Made by a program: the position numbers and the translations under genes. Under the pieces are notes generated by a model. The model did no database searches. It saw only the letters and a program-made list of their open reading frames with translations, and was not told the origin of the DNA. This document shows positions 5,349 through 14,744 of a stretch of 15,625 bases of DNA, in pieces. The stretch is taken from contig PLZT01000419.1 in NCBI GenBank assembly GCA_003152255.1, positions 29,294 to 44,918 of the forward strand, read 5' to 3'. The stretch's first letter is position 1, and every line of letters begins with the position of its first letter. The DNA comes from Methylocystaceae bacterium (lineage in GTDB: Bacteria > Pseudomonadota > Alphaproteobacteria > Rhizobiales > Beijerinckiaceae).

Positions 5349-8300
5349 ATGCGAGGGCGATTGACGGACGGACGACGCGGCGACGCGGAGATCCTATCGA
5401 ACGAGGTCGACTTGACGGCTGTGCGGCTGCAAGCGCCGCGGCTGCTCTGCGCCGCGCGCCGGGTTACGCGCGCCTGCATCTATCTCGGGCTAGGCGTTCT
5501 CGCGGTTTTGAGCGTGTCAATCGGCGGCTTTCTTCTCGTGCTGGCGCGCGGTCCAATCGGCTTCGATTGGCTTACGCCCGTCATCGTCAAGTCGTTGGAC
5601 GAGCTCTACGCGCATCGATACGATTTTGGACTCGGAGGCGTCGCGTTCGCGAGCACGGACCACGGACCGACGCTCACCGCCGCGGGATTGACGGTGAAAT
5701 CCGACGGCCGGACGATTGTCGCGGCGCCGCGAGCCGAACTTTCCGTGGATTTGTCTTCCTTGCTGCTTGGCCGGGTCAAGCTGCGCCGACTGGAAATGCT
5801 GGATCTGGAGCTGCGCCTCGCGGTGATGCCCGATGGTCGGGTCACCATCTCGGCGGGGACGGCCCCGCAGGACGCCCTTTCGCTCGATTCGCGGGCTCCA
5901 GCGCCCCTGACGCCGAGCGCCCCGACCGACCAGGGCGACGCGGCCGATAGCGCGAAGTTGCTCGCGCGGGGCGGGGCGGCGCTGCGCCTGCTGACCGATC
6001 TCGTGACCAGTCCAGACAGCGCGATCGGCGCCATCGACCGGGTTGGCGTCCTGCATGGCCGGCTGGTCATCGACGATCGCACGCTAGACCGGGTGATCCG
6101 CTATGACGACCTCACGCTAAGTCTCGATAAGGGCGCTGGCGGGATGAAATTCAATCTTGCCGCGACCGGCGCGACCCGCCGCTGGGGAGTGGTGGCGACC
6201 GCGCAGGGCCTGCCTGGCGGGCGGCGCGTGTTCGAGGCGAACGCGCAAGGCTTTTCGCTCGACGAGATCGCGCTGTTCGGCGGTCTGCGGAACCTGCCGT
6301 TCGACAGCGACGCGCCCCTATCGGCGCAGATGCACTTCGCGCTGGGCCAGAACGACCTCGTCGCCGAGGCGAGCGGTGGGATCACGGTCGGCGCGGGCTA
6401 TTTTCGCCTGGACGAGCCCGATTTCGAGCCCGTCATGATCCAGTCCGTTTCCGGCGCCGCGCATTGGGACCGGAAGAGTCGGCAATTCGTGATCTCGCCG
6501 ATAAAGATCAGGACCGGCGCGCTGGATATGACCATCGAAGGCGCGGTGGCGCCCCCGGCGGCGAGCGTCTCGGTTCCGCCAGACGCGGCGCCTGCCGAGG
6601 GAGACTCTTGGATTGGTTCCTTGCGCCTCGCGAAACCGAGCAGCGTCGGGCCCGAGCGCGCCGGACAATCGCCGCTGACGCTCGAACGCTCCTCGCTCAG
6701 GCTGCATCTCTCGCCCATCCAGAAAAAATTGACGATCGAACAATTCGAACTTGTCGGGCCCGAGGTGAATTTAACGGGCTCGGCGGCCGCCGACTGGGTG
6801 GATGAGCCCCATATCGCCTTCGGACTGACGTCGGACAACACCCAGATACAGGCGCTGGTGCGCCTCGTGTCCACCCATGTGGCGGCGCCGGTCCGCAATT
6901 GGCTGATCGAACACCTGCCGCTGGGCGCCATTCGACACGGCGAATTCAAAGCCGATTTCACGCGGGCGAACATCATCGCCATGCGCTATGAGCAGCCGCC
7001 GCCCGACGCCGCGATTCACGCCGAGGCCGATCTCGTCAATGTGGCCTTGTTGGATTTGCTCCCCGGCCTGCCGCCTCTGCGCAATTTGTCGATGCATTTG
7101 CGTCAGACCGGCCGCACGCTGACTTTGGACGGCGCCAGCGCCGTGCTGGACACGCCGCATGAACGCCGGCTCGCGCTCTCCGAAGGCAGTTTTGTAATCG
7201 ACGACAACATGTTGAAGCCGGCGCCGGCCACGCTCGATTTGCGCTTTGCCGGAAATGTCGAAGGCGTCGCCGAGATTCTCGCCCTTCCGAGCCTCGCGCC
7301 CTATGCGAACTTGCCGCTCGATCCTTCGCAGTTGAAGGGGCAGATCGACGGCCGCTTGCGGGCCAATATCGAGATAGGCGACCAAGCGCGTGGCGATCAT
7401 ACGGTTGTATCGATCGAAGCGAATACGACCAATCTCTCGGTCGATCGCTTTGTGGGAGCCGAGCGACTCGACAATGGCGCGCTCAACATTGTTAACGACC
7501 ACGCCGGGCTGCGCGTCAGCGGAACAGGGCGGCTGTTCGGCGGGCCGACAACGCTCGACATTCGTCGCGCCGGCGACGAAAAAGCCGTGACGCAGGCGCA
7601 GTTCTCCGTTGTGCTGGACGAGGCGGCGCGCGCCAAGGCCGGCTACGCCCTTCCCGGCGTCGTGGGCCCAATAACCGCCTCGGTGAAGACGCAGCTGCCA
7701 CTATCCGAGACCGAAACGCCGGTCGAACTCGACCTGACCCGCGCTTCGCTCGACAATCTGGCGCCGGGCGTCGCCAAGCCGTCGGGCAAGGCCGCGAAAG
7801 CCCAATTCACCCTGGTCAAGCGAGCGGATGGAATGACGCTCGATCATTTCGCGCTCGACGCGGGCGCGATGCAGCTTTCGGGCGTGGTCGAACTGGCGCG
7901 CGACGGAGCCTTCCGCTCCGCGAAATTTTCGCAGTTCCGGCTTTCGCCCGGAGACGACGCCAGGTTCGAGGCGCAGCGGAGCGGCGATGTTCTGAAGCTC
8001 ACGGTGCGCGGGAACAATGTCGACGCGCGGCCATTCCTTCACGGCCTCGCGGAGAGCAACGGCGAACGGCAGGCGCCGGGCGCGGGCAAGGGTCCGGTAT
8101 CCTTCGACGACATAGATCTCGATCTGAAATCCGCGCTGGTGACCGGCTACGGCAAGCAAATCCTCTCCAATGTCGATTTCAAATGGGAGCGCCGGGGCAA
8201 TAAACCGCGCGTGTTTTCGCTCACCGGCAGTTTTGGCCGCGAACCGCTCGCCGTCGCGCTAATGCGCAATCAGAACGGGCCGCCGCAAGTTGAAATTTCC

Positions 8301-8900
8301 ACCTCGGACGGCGGGTCGCTGATGTCCTTCCTCGCCCTCTATGACCGGATGGACTCCGGCGCGCTCAACGCCCGTGTGCAGTTGGGCGCGCAGGGGCGCG
8401 TCGATGGCATGCTGCATGTGCGGGACTTTTACCTCAAGAACGAGCCGGCGATGCGCCAACTGATGTCGCAGGGCGCGCCTCGCGCCGACGATAAGGGCGT
8501 CCTGAGCTTCGATCCCGAATCCGTGCGCGTCGCCCGGCTGCAAATGAATTTCGTCTGGGGCGGCGGCAAACTGGCGCTCAGCGACGGCATAATGTCCGGG
8601 CCGGAGATGGGCCTGCTGTTCGAGGGCGACGCGGATATCACGCGCGACACCCTCGATATTAGCGGCTCCTACGCGCCGCTCTATGGCCTCAACAATCTCG
8701 TGACGAATATCCCGCTGGTGGGCCCGCTGATCACCGGCGGCGCTCACGAAGGGGTGATCGCGCTCAATTACCGGGTCACCGGCAAGGTCAGCGCGCCGAT
8801 TGTCAACGTCTCGCCGGCCTCGCTGCTGACGCCGGGGCTGTTCCGCAAGATCATGGGCGTGATGGACGGCACCGCGCGCCCGGAAGCGCAGGGGCGGTAA
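5349..8900 (+). CDS. AsmA/YhdP-like (DUF3971, AsmA_2) large envelope protein
   Basis: A 1183-aa protein with one N-terminal membrane anchor (about residues 43-66, YLGLGVLAVLSVSIGGFLLV), after which the chain lies in the periplasm. The body is long beta-rich sequence, and the C-terminus has the typical AsmA_2 signature: GALNARVQLGAQG, DGMLHVRDFYL, LQMNFVWGGGKLALSDG, then LDISGSYAPLYGLNN and LVGPLITGGAHEGVIALNY. AsmA-like proteins such as YhdP and TamB are thought to form hydrophobic grooves that move phospholipids between inner and outer membrane; the transport role here is by family. The length suits a YhdP-type member. Start uncertain: ATG 5349 has no good ribosome binding site, and a TTG at 5322 would add nine residues. 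The stop is 2 bp from that of convergent tyrS. No frameshift is seen across 3.5 kb. Confidence 0.88.
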   Translation: MRGRLTDGRRGDAEILSNEVDLTAVRLQAPRLLCAARRVTRACIYLGLGVLAVLSVSIGGFLLVLARGPIGFDWLTPVIVKSLDELYAHRYDFGLGGVAFASTDHGPTLTAAGLTVKSDGRTIVAAPRAELSVDLSSLLLGRVKLRRLEMLDLELRLAVMPDGRVTISAGTAPQDALSLDSRAPAPLTPSAPTDQGDAADSAKLLARGGAALRLLTDLVTSPDSAIGAIDRVGVLHGRLVIDDRTLDRVIRYDDLTLSLDKGAGGMKFNLAATGATRRWGVVATAQGLPGGRRVFEANAQGFSLDEIALFGGLRNLPFDSDAPLSAQMHFALGQNDLVAEASGGITVGAGYFRLDEPDFEPVMIQSVSGAAHWDRKSRQFVISPIKIRTGALDMTIEGAVAPPAASVSVPPDAAPAEGDSWIGSLRLAKPSSVGPERAGQSPLTLERSSLRLHLSPIQKKLTIEQFELVGPEVNLTGSAAADWVDEPHIAFGLTSDNTQIQALVRLVSTHVAAPVRNWLIEHLPLGAIRHGEFKADFTRANIIAMRYEQPPPDAAIHAEADLVNVALLDLLPGLPPLRNLSMHLRQTGRTLTLDGASAVLDTPHERRLALSEGSFVIDDNMLKPAPATLDLRFAGNVEGVAEILALPSLAPYANLPLDPSQLKGQIDGRLRANIEIGDQARGDHTVVSIEANTTNLSVDRFVGAERLDNGALNIVNDHAGLRVSGTGRLFGGPTTLDIRRAGDEKAVTQAQFSVVLDEAARAKAGYALPGVVGPITASVKTQLPLSETETPVELDLTRASLDNLAPGVAKPSGKAAKAQFTLVKRADGMTLDHFALDAGAMQLSGVVELARDGAFRSAKFSQFRLSPGDDARFEAQRSGDVLKLTVRGNNVDARPFLHGLAESNGERQAPGAGKGPVSFDDIDLDLKSALVTGYGKQILSNVDFKWERRGNKPRVFSLTGSFGREPLAVALMRNQNGPPQVEISTSDGGSLMSFLALYDRMDSGALNARVQLGAQGRVDGMLHVRDFYLKNEPAMRQLMSQGAPRADDKGVLSFDPESVRVARLQMNFVWGGGKLALSDGIMSGPEMGLLFEGDADITRDTLDISGSYAPLYGLNNLVTNIPLVGPLITGGAHEGVIALNYRVTGKVSAPIVNVSPASLLTPGLFRKIMGVMDGTARPEAQGR

Positions 8901-8902
8901 AG

Positions 8903-10165
8903 CTACGCCCGCTCCAACAGCACATGCTTCTTCTTGCCGAGCGACAGTTTCGCCACGCCGTCCTTCTCGAAATCCTTGTTTCCAAGCGTCGCGCGCTCGT
9001 CGGTGACGGGAGCGTCATTGACGCGCAGCCCGCCTCCCTTCACCTGCCGCCGCGCTTCGCCGGTCGAGGCGACGAGGCCCGCCTTGACGAAGGCCGTCAG
9101 CACGCCAAGGCCCGCCGCGACTTCCTCCGCGTCGACCTTGACCTTCGGCAAGGACAGCGCCACCGCGCCTTCCTCGAAAGTGGTCTTCGCGGTGGCGGCG
9201 GCTTGCTCGGCCGCCTCGCGCCCATGCACCAGCGCGGTCGCTTCGGTCGCAAGCGTCTTCTTGGCCTCGTTGATCTCGGCGCCTCGCAGCGCCGCCAGCT
9301 TCGCGATCTCGTCCAGCGGCAGGAAGGTGAACAGCTTCAGGAAGCGCTCCACGTCCGCGTCCTCGCTGTTGCGCCAATATTGCCAGTAATCGTAGGGCGA
9401 CAGCAGGTCGGCGTTGAGCCAGACCGCGCCAGCCGCTGTCTTGCCCATTTTCGCGCCGGAAGAGGTGGTGAGCAGCGGCGAGGTCAGGCCGTAAAGCTGC
9501 GGGCAGCCCATGCGCCGGCCGAGATCGACGCCCATGACGATATTGCCCCATTGATCGGAGCCGCCCATTTGCAGCAGCGCGCCATGACGCTTGTTTATCT
9601 GCGCGAAATCATAGGCTTGCAGACACATATAGTTGAATTCGATGAAGGATAGCTCGTGCTCGCGCTCCAGGCGCAGCTTTACGCTGTCCATCGTCAACAT
9701 GCGGTTGACCGAAAAATGCCGCCCCACGTCGCGCAGAAACTCGATGTAATTCAAGCCCGCCAGCCAGTCGGCGTTGTCCAGCAGCAGCGCGTCGCCGGCG
9801 GCGTCGCCAAAACGCAGAAACTTCTCGAAAACGGTCTTGATCGAGGCCTTGTTGGCGTCGATCTGCTCGATCGTCAACAGCTTGCGGCTCTCGTCCTTGC
9901 CGGAAGGGTCTCCGACCCGCGTCGTGCCGCCGCCGACCAGCGGCAGCGGCTTGCCGCCGGTGCGTTGCAGCCAGGCGAGCAGCATGATCGGCAAAAGCGA
10001 GCCGATATGCAGGGACGGCGCGGTGCAATCGAAGCCGATATAGGCCGAAAGGCCGCCCTTGCGCGCTTCTGCGTCGAGCGCGCCAAAATCGGTGCACTGA
10101 TGCACGAATCCGCGCGCGATCAGCGTGGCGAGAAATTCGGATTTGGGGGCGAACTCGTCGGACAT
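8903..10165 (-). CDS. tyrS: Tyrosyl-tRNA synthetase
   Basis: A 420-aa class I aminoacyl-tRNA synthetase that activates tyrosine with ATP and charges tRNA-Tyr. The HIGH motif appears as LHIGS (H53-G55) in [15 protein letters not shown]. The tyrosine-binding region includes [13 protein letters not shown] (about 198-209). The KMSKS loop is KMGKT (239-243), a common bacterial TyrRS variant. The C-terminal S4-like RNA-binding domain is visible from about 350 ([20 protein letters not shown]). Length and domain order are normal, and the gene is undoubtedly functional. The ATG at 10165 ([12 protein letters not shown]) is typical of alphaproteobacterial TyrS, although no strong ribosome binding site precedes it. 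It is divergent from the MBOAT gene, with about 150 bp between starts and no obvious regulatory structure. Confidence 0.98.
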   Translation of the reverse strand: MSDEFAPKSEFLATLIARGFVHQCTDFGALDAEARKGGLSAYIGFDCTAPSLHIGSLLPIMLLAWLQRTGGKPLPLVGGGTTRVGDPSGKDESRKLLTIEQIDANKASIKTVFEKFLRFGDAAGDALLLDNADWLAGLNYIEFLRDVGRHFSVNRMLTMDSVKLRLEREHELSFIEFNYMCLQAYDFAQINKRHGALLQMGGSDQWGNIVMGVDLGRRMGCPQLYGLTSPLLTTSSGAKMGKTAAGAVWLNADLLSPYDYWQYWRNSEDADVERFLKLFTFLPLDEIAKLAALRGAEINEAKKTLATEATALVHGREAAEQAAATAKTTFEEGAVALSLPKVKVDAEEVAAGLGVLTAFVKAGLVASTGEARRQVKGGGLRVNDAPVTDERATLGNKDFEKDGVAKLSLGKKKHVLLERA

Positions 10166-10316
10166 GGGAGCGTTCGTTGGAGCGGCCGCCGATTTCGACG
10201 GGCTACGCGCGGTTGTTAAAGGGAAGGGGGAATAGGCGCAAGGGTCGCTCTCTTGCCGCTCCCGCGCGCGCTCTGCTAAGACCCGCGCGCCCTTCGCTTC
10301 TCCCCAAAGGATCGGG

Positions 10317-11744
10317 ATGCTCTTTTACGAACCGCTGTTCCTATTCCTGTTCGCGCCGGCGGTTTACCTTTTATATCTCGCGGTCGGCGCGCGGAGGGCG
10401 TCGAGGGCGCTCGTGCTGCTGCTCGCCAGCATCGTATTTTACGCCTGGAGCGAGCCGGTCTTCGTGTTCGTCGTCTTCGCCTCGGTCGCGCTCGATCTTT
10501 TTGTCGCGCGGCGGATTTTCGCGCTTCGCGAGGGGGCGCCGGAGCGGTCAAACTGGCTGACGCTGGGCGTCTGCGCCAATATCGGCATCCTCGTCTATTA
10601 TAAATACACCGGCTTTCTCGCCGTGAATTTCGACGCTCTGCTTGGCGCGCTCGACCTCGGCGGCGTGAGCATCCCCAAGATTGCGCTGCCCATCGGCGTC
10701 TCTTTTATTGTTTTCGAAAAGATCACCTATCTCGTCGATGTCTATCGCGGCGTCACGGCGCCGGCGCGGACCGTCTCGCTCTATGCGCTTTACGTGTTCT
10801 TCTTCCCAAAACTTCTGGCCGGCCCGATCGTCAAATATCACGACATCGCCGGCCAGATGGAGGCCTGTCCCCCAGCCCATGTCGACGATTTCGTCCTCGG
10901 CTTTTCCCGCTTCATGCTGGGGGTCATCAAGAAGGTGCTGCTCGCCGACGCGCTCGCCGGCGGCGCCGATCTCGTCTTCGCGCATGACCCGGCGGAGTTG
11001 GGGTTTGTCGAGGCCTGGGCGGGCGTGATTTTCTTCACATTTCAGATTTACTTCGATTTCTCCGGCTATTCGGACATGGCCATCGGTCTCGCCCGCATGT
11101 TCGGCTTTCGCCTGCTGGAGAATTTCGACGAGCCCTATATCGCGACCACGATGACCGAATTCTGGCGCCGCTGGCATATGTCGCTGACCAGCTGGATACG
11201 CGAATATCTCTATTTTCCGCTCGGCGGAAACCGTCGGGGCGCGCTACGCACGCATTTTAATCTGTGGCTGTGTTTCCTCGCCTCGGGCCTGTGGCATGGC
11301 GCGGCCTGGAACTATATCGCCTGGGGTGCCTATAACGGGTTGTTTCTGGTGCTGGACCGGCTGTTTTTGGCCCGAGCGTTGGGGCGGCTGCGGCCTTGGG
11401 AGGCAAATATCGCGACCTTTTTCATCGTCATGGTGGGATGGACGATCTTTCGCTCGACGGCTTCGCTGCATCAGGCCGGCGCCATGCTGGCGCTGATGGC
11501 GCAGCCTTTCACGCGGGCGCCCGGAGCGCAGATGATTCCATCCTATTACTGGCTCGCCGCGCTCATCGGCGCCGGCGTCGTCGTCGCGCAGCGCGCCGTG
11601 CTTTCGATCGAGGGCTTCAACTGGATGGATTTGGCGCGCCGCCACGCGCTTTTGGCCAATACGCTGCTCGCCCTGCTGTTCGTCGCGGCGCTGGCGAAGG
11701 GGCTCGCCGACCCGTTCAAGCCCTTTATCTATTTCAGGTTCTAG
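10317..11744 (+). CDS. MBOAT-family O-acyltransferase (AlgI-like)
   Basis: A 475-aa polytopic inner-membrane protein of the MBOAT family, of the subgroup that passes acyl (usually acetyl) groups across the membrane for modification of exported polysaccharide. Diagnostic blocks are [21 protein letters not shown] (from about 125), [17 protein letters not shown] (161-177), [15 protein letters not shown] (246-260), FWRRWHMSL (282-290) and the GLWHGA motif carrying the conserved catalytic histidine (H327). About ten hydrophobic segments span the chain. AAAGGA lies 5 bases before the ATG, so the start is firm. The next gene, an AlgJ/AlgX-like protein, begins 2 bp after this stop, so the two almost certainly form one operon, like algI-algJ. 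No polysaccharide synthesis genes are in the window, so the substrate is unknown; alginate itself is unlikely to be implied. Confidence 0.93.
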   Translation: MLFYEPLFLFLFAPAVYLLYLAVGARRASRALVLLLASIVFYAWSEPVFVFVVFASVALDLFVARRIFALREGAPERSNWLTLGVCANIGILVYYKYTGFLAVNFDALLGALDLGGVSIPKIALPIGVSFIVFEKITYLVDVYRGVTAPARTVSLYALYVFFFPKLLAGPIVKYHDIAGQMEACPPAHVDDFVLGFSRFMLGVIKKVLLADALAGGADLVFAHDPAELGFVEAWAGVIFFTFQIYFDFSGYSDMAIGLARMFGFRLLENFDEPYIATTMTEFWRRWHMSLTSWIREYLYFPLGGNRRGALRTHFNLWLCFLASGLWHGAAWNYIAWGAYNGLFLVLDRLFLARALGRLRPWEANIATFFIVMVGWTIFRSTASLHQAGAMLALMAQPFTRAPGAQMIPSYYWLAALIGAGVVVAQRAVLSIEGFNWMDLARRHALLANTLLALLFVAALAKGLADPFKPFIYFRF

Positions 11745-11746
11745 CC

Positions 11747-12967
11747 ATGACCCGACGCATCGTGGAGAGACTGCCGATTTTCGCCTGCGCGGGATTCATC
11801 GGCTTTTTGTTCCTCGCCAGTCTTTGGAACTACGCGGTCGAGCGCGATTGGCCCAAGCTGCGCATCCGCAGCGCTCAGCCCTTAAACGGAGTGACGCCGC
11901 CCGAGCCCGCGCCTTGGACGTTGAGCGCCTTCCTTACTAGCGAAACGCAGCGGGCCGTGTCGATGAACCTTGGACGCGCCTCGCCGGTGTTTCCGATTTC
12001 CGTGCGGGCGAAGAACCAGACCATGTATTCGCTGTTCGGGGTCTCCGGCGCGGCCAATATCGCCATCGGGCGCGACGGGCAGTTGTTCGGCTGGGAATAT
12101 ATCGACGAATTTTGCTCTCGGGGCAGGGCGCCGACCGCCGCGGCGGGCCTCGACCACTGGGCCGACGCGATCACGGAAATCGCCGCCGCCGCGAAGACGC
12201 GTGGCAAGGGCTTCGTCTATCTGATCTCGCCCTCGAAACCCGCGCACCTCCCGCAATATCTGCCGGTGGGGCTGACATGCCCGGCGCTGGCGCGGGGCGG
12301 GTCGCGAGACAAGCTCGCTCCGTTTCGCGCGGCGCTGGAACAGCGAGGCGCACCCTATGTCGACGGCGCGCGATTAATGGACGCCGAGCGGATGAACTAC
12401 GCGATCGACTTTTTTCCGCGCGGCGGGACGCATTGGGACCTGCTTGGCGCCGCGTTGACCCTGCGCGACATAAACCGGGCTTTCGAGGCGAGCCCTGGCG
12501 GCTCGCCCGTCGGGCGCTTCGAGTTCGACTGGCGCGAGGACGATTTCGCCAAGGGAACCGACCGCGATCTGCTCGAACTGCTCAACCTCTACTGGCCGCC
12601 GGATCATTATCCGACCGCAATCGTCGAGGGTCGCGGGAATGGCGGGGCGTGTCCGCGAACGCCGCATATTTTGATGGTGGGCGATAGTTTCATGCGCGAA
12701 CTCATCGTCGTTTCGGCGCAAACGCCCTGTCCGCCAACGATCGACTACTGGTTTTACATGCGCGACGATCGTGGCGGCTTCATGCTGGCGCGCTTTGTCA
12801 CGGCGCCGGGCGAAATCGGCAATGGCGCCCGCCTCACCGCCGACCTCGCCCAATTGCCGCGAAGCTTCTTGGACGCCGACGCCGTGGCGCTGGAAGAAAA
12901 CGAGCTCAACATCAGCGAAACCAAACAGGTCGGCAATTTGCTGGCGGCGGCGGGGGCGTTGAATTAG
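11747..12967 (+). CDS. AlgJ/AlgX-like SGNH acyltransferase partner protein
   Basis: A 406-aa protein with an N-terminal membrane anchor (about 10-28, PIFACAGFIGFLFLASLW) and a large periplasmic domain of the AlgX/AlgJ type. Visible motifs are NIAIGRDGQLFGWEYIDEFC (104-123), like the VVGKDGWLF strand of AlgJ; GTHWDLLGA (227-235), matching the histidine motif; and MVGDSF (310-315), with the probable catalytic serine S314. ALEENELNIS near the end (381-390) is also typical. The family usually has D-x-H-W; here the Asp position is Gly (G227). The protein would take the acyl group delivered by the MBOAT protein and attach it to a polysaccharide. The ATG at 11747 is chosen because it lies 2 bp after the MBOAT stop and starts the anchor; an open frame extends far upstream inside the MBOAT gene and is ignored. 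The stop codon overlaps an intergenic repeat. Confidence 0.85.
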   Translation: MTRRIVERLPIFACAGFIGFLFLASLWNYAVERDWPKLRIRSAQPLNGVTPPEPAPWTLSAFLTSETQRAVSMNLGRASPVFPISVRAKNQTMYSLFGVSGAANIAIGRDGQLFGWEYIDEFCSRGRAPTAAAGLDHWADAITEIAAAAKTRGKGFVYLISPSKPAHLPQYLPVGLTCPALARGGSRDKLAPFRAALEQRGAPYVDGARLMDAERMNYAIDFFPRGGTHWDLLGAALTLRDINRAFEASPGGSPVGRFEFDWREDDFAKGTDRDLLELLNLYWPPDHYPTAIVEGRGNGGACPRTPHILMVGDSFMRELIVVSAQTPCPPTIDYWFYMRDDRGGFMLARFVTAPGEIGNGARLTADLAQLPRSFLDADAVALEENELNISETKQVGNLLAAAGALN

Positions 12968-13080
12968 AGCAAGCTCCAAAAAAGTTGATAGACTTTTTCG
13001 ATAAGAGCTTGCTCCAACATTTTGATTTTGAGCGATTTTTTATTGTTCAAACGATTCCGTTCGAACGGAAAGCGCTCTAA
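12965..13080. repeat. Palindromic intergenic repeat, likely bidirectional terminator
   Basis: A two-hairpin element between convergent genes. First hairpin: GAGCAAGCTC (12967-12976) pairs with GAGCTTGCTC (13005-13014), and inside it AAAAAGT (12979-12985) pairs with ACTTTTT (12992-12998). Second: GAGCG (13030-13034) pairs with CGCTC (13073-13077), enclosing a perfect 16-bp palindrome, TTCCGTTCGAACGGAA (13055-13070). The form, and its start and end on TAGAGC-like sequence, resemble repeats scattered through Hyphomicrobiales genomes; that is from memory. It supplies the stop codon of the AlgJ-like gene (TAG, 12965-12967). A related sequence may begin at 15602. Confidence 0.7.
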
Positions 13081-13086
13081 GCCGAC

Positions 13087-13935
13087 TCAAGCCGCTCCCG
13101 CGGCTTCCTCCCGCCAATAGCCCGCCGCGCGGGCGACGCGCGCGTATTCGGCCCGCACTTCATGCGGTCCATATGTCCGCTCCAGCCGCCGCACGATGAA
13201 ATGTCCGCGCGCGAGAGTCTGGAAGTGTTCGGTGAAAGCGAGATTGATCACGGCGCCACTGATCGCGCCGAGAACGGGGGCGGCCTGCGCCGCCGTCTTC
13301 TGCGAGACGACGACGCCAAAACGCCCCGAGATCATGCCGATCAAACGGACGAGCGCGGGTGCCGATTCGGAGGCGACGCCTCTGCGGGCGACATAACCCG
13401 CCGCATCGGACACCGACTTGGCGAACAACCCGCGCAACGCGAGATAGCCGCCCTCCATGACCTTTTCGTCCTCGCCATGTCCGCCGAGCGCGAACACTTC
13501 GAGACAGGCCATCGCGGCCGCCGGATCGGAAAGATCTTCCCCTTCCGCGCGGGCGATGTCTGCGATGGCGCGTAGCATGATCGTTGTTGAAATCGGCAGT
13601 TCGACCGGCAGGCTGGCCAGGCCGAGCGCGCCGCCGAGCGCGCCCGAGACCATCGCCAACTGGCGATGGCGCAGCCGCGTATCGGCGACGGGCTTCCCCT
13701 TAAGACTGGCGAGCGCGACATTCATCGCGCCAAACAGCGCCCTTCGCGCCGCGATCGCGCTGACCTGCTGAAGTTTCGCCGGCATGAACCGACCGGCGAA
13801 GCCAATCTGGCGGCCGGCGAGATGCGCGAGCTTCTTGGCAAAGCTGGTTTTCTCCAACGCGGCGACGGCGGATTCAAGGGCGGCGCTGTCGGCTTTGTTC
13901 ATGCGATTCGTTGGAACCGGCAGGGGATAGGTCAC
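13087..13935 (-). CDS. EcsC-family protein
   Basis: A 282-aa protein of the EcsC family (PF12787), named after a Bacillus protein encoded with the Ecs ABC transporter; its biochemical role is unknown. Recognisable blocks are GALGGALGLASLPVELPIST (about 97-116), then TIMLRAIADIARAEGEDLSD and ACLEVFALGGHG, which are typical of the family. Further glycine/alanine-rich segments (VLGAISGAVINLAF) suggest membrane association. The C-terminus (RRLERTYGPHEVRAEYARVA) also fits. The proposed start is GTG at 13935 (MTYPLPVPTNRM). An in-frame ATG at 13902 would remove 11 residues, and neither has a good ribosome binding site. The gene ends 7 bp from the intergenic repeat and converges with the acyltransferase operon. 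I see no link between the two functions. Confidence 0.85.
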   Translation of the reverse strand: MTYPLPVPTNRMNKADSAALESAVAALEKTSFAKKLAHLAGRQIGFAGRFMPAKLQQVSAIAARRALFGAMNVALASLKGKPVADTRLRHRQLAMVSGALGGALGLASLPVELPISTTIMLRAIADIARAEGEDLSDPAAAMACLEVFALGGHGEDEKVMEGGYLALRGLFAKSVSDAAGYVARRGVASESAPALVRLIGMISGRFGVVVSQKTAAQAAPVLGAISGAVINLAFTEHFQTLARGHFIVRRLERTYGPHEVRAEYARVARAAGYWREEAAGAA

Positions 13936-14419
13936 GGGCGCTGTTCCACAAGGGCCGAATTTGGCTTATCCGATAAGATCGGGCGTCGGAAGCGCGCTTG
14001 CAAGTGGGGCGCGCCCCGGCTCAGGTTGTCGCGAAATATTGATCAGGCAGGGGAGGCGCGATCGAACGCCGCTCGCTTGATGCGACCAACCGGAACCTCG
14101 GCCTTCGTGACCGGGCTTTTTCGCACCGCTCGCGCGGGGGGATCGCGCTGTTGGCGCGGCTTTTGATTTTAGAAGGGCTGCCAATTCAAAATTGTGAAAC
14201 TTGTCCTTCGATTCCATGAACGCCGTCCATGGCGTCTTGTCCATGGAATTATTGGAGTTGCGGCGCCATTGAACCATCAAGCGCCCGTCAAGCATAGCGC
14301 ATGAAATATTCAAGAATATCTCATGGTAACTTCATGTAAGTCTCATTCAAACCTCACATGTAAATGCTAGAACTCCGCGTCGATGTGGCGAACATCGTGA
14401 TAGACGAAGGAGAGACTCC
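13936..14419. other. Intergenic region with hairpin and short direct repeats
   Basis: Nearly 480 bp without a confident gene. ATTCCATG (14211-14218) pairs with CATGGAAT (14242-14249), and inside them ACGCC pairs with GGCGT around a 6-base loop. Closer to the 66-aa gene the sequence turns AT-rich and has three related motifs: CATGGTAA (14322), CATGTAA (14333) and CATGTAA (14357), the last two 24 bp apart. These could be regulator sites, but no regulator is indicated. A minus-strand frame (13966-14313) starting with TTG is judged unlikely. Confidence 0.4.
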
Positions 14420-14620
14420 ATGAGCGACAATGTATCGAATAGCGCCAACAAAGCGGTTGCCGAAAAGCCCGAAAAGTGGACTGGCAAAATCGCCGGAGCC
14501 GGGGTCGGCTTCGTGCTCGGCGGGGCGATTGGCTACGTGCTGCTCGGCTACGGCGGAGTTTTTTTCGCTGGCGTTGTGTGCGCCCTGCTTGGCGGCGCGC
14601 TTGGCGCGGCCTTCGACTGA
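14420..14620 (+). CDS. Small glycine-rich membrane protein (66 aa)
   Basis: Starts MSDNVSNSANKAVAEKPEKW, a polar head, followed by two hydrophobic glycine-rich segments (about 24-44, IAGAGVGFVLGGAIGYVLLGY, trimmed at either end, and 46-64, VFFAGVVCALLGGALGAAF). The regular GxxxG spacing resembles glycine-zipper membrane proteins, which pack or oligomerise in the inner membrane. No specific family can be named. AAGGAGAG (14405-14415 region) precedes the ATG at good distance, so translation is well supported. A strong intrinsic terminator lies about 125 bp after the stop. The upstream AT-rich region with repeated CATGTAA motifs may control it. The function is unknown; small proteins of this form are often stress-related, but nothing here proves that. 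Confidence 0.75.
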   Translation: MSDNVSNSANKAVAEKPEKWTGKIAGAGVGFVLGGAIGYVLLGYGGVFFAGVVCALLGGALGAAFD

Positions 14621-14744
14621 GTTTGCAACTCTCGACCCAGTTCGTATGCGTTGCGTCGCCCGCGTGAATTTTTGAGCGCGGAAGCGTTCAAACGGGCCCC
14701 ACGGTCCTCTGTTGCGTCGCCTTTACAACTGCCCCTTGTGTGGC

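Noticed and set aside
11396..11746. Upstream extension of the AlgJ-like frame inside the MBOAT gene
   Set aside because: Low-complexity arginine/alanine translation overlapping MBOAT coding sequence; the ATG at 11747 fits the membrane anchor and the 2-bp operon spacing.
12965..13080. CRISPR-like or tandem-repeat reading of the palindromic region
   Set aside because: The elements are single inverted repeats without regular spacers.
13966..14313. 115-aa minus-strand open frame between the EcsC gene and the 66-aa gene
   Set aside because: Starts with TTG without a ribosome binding site, has no domain, and runs through a hairpin. It cannot be excluded but is not supported.
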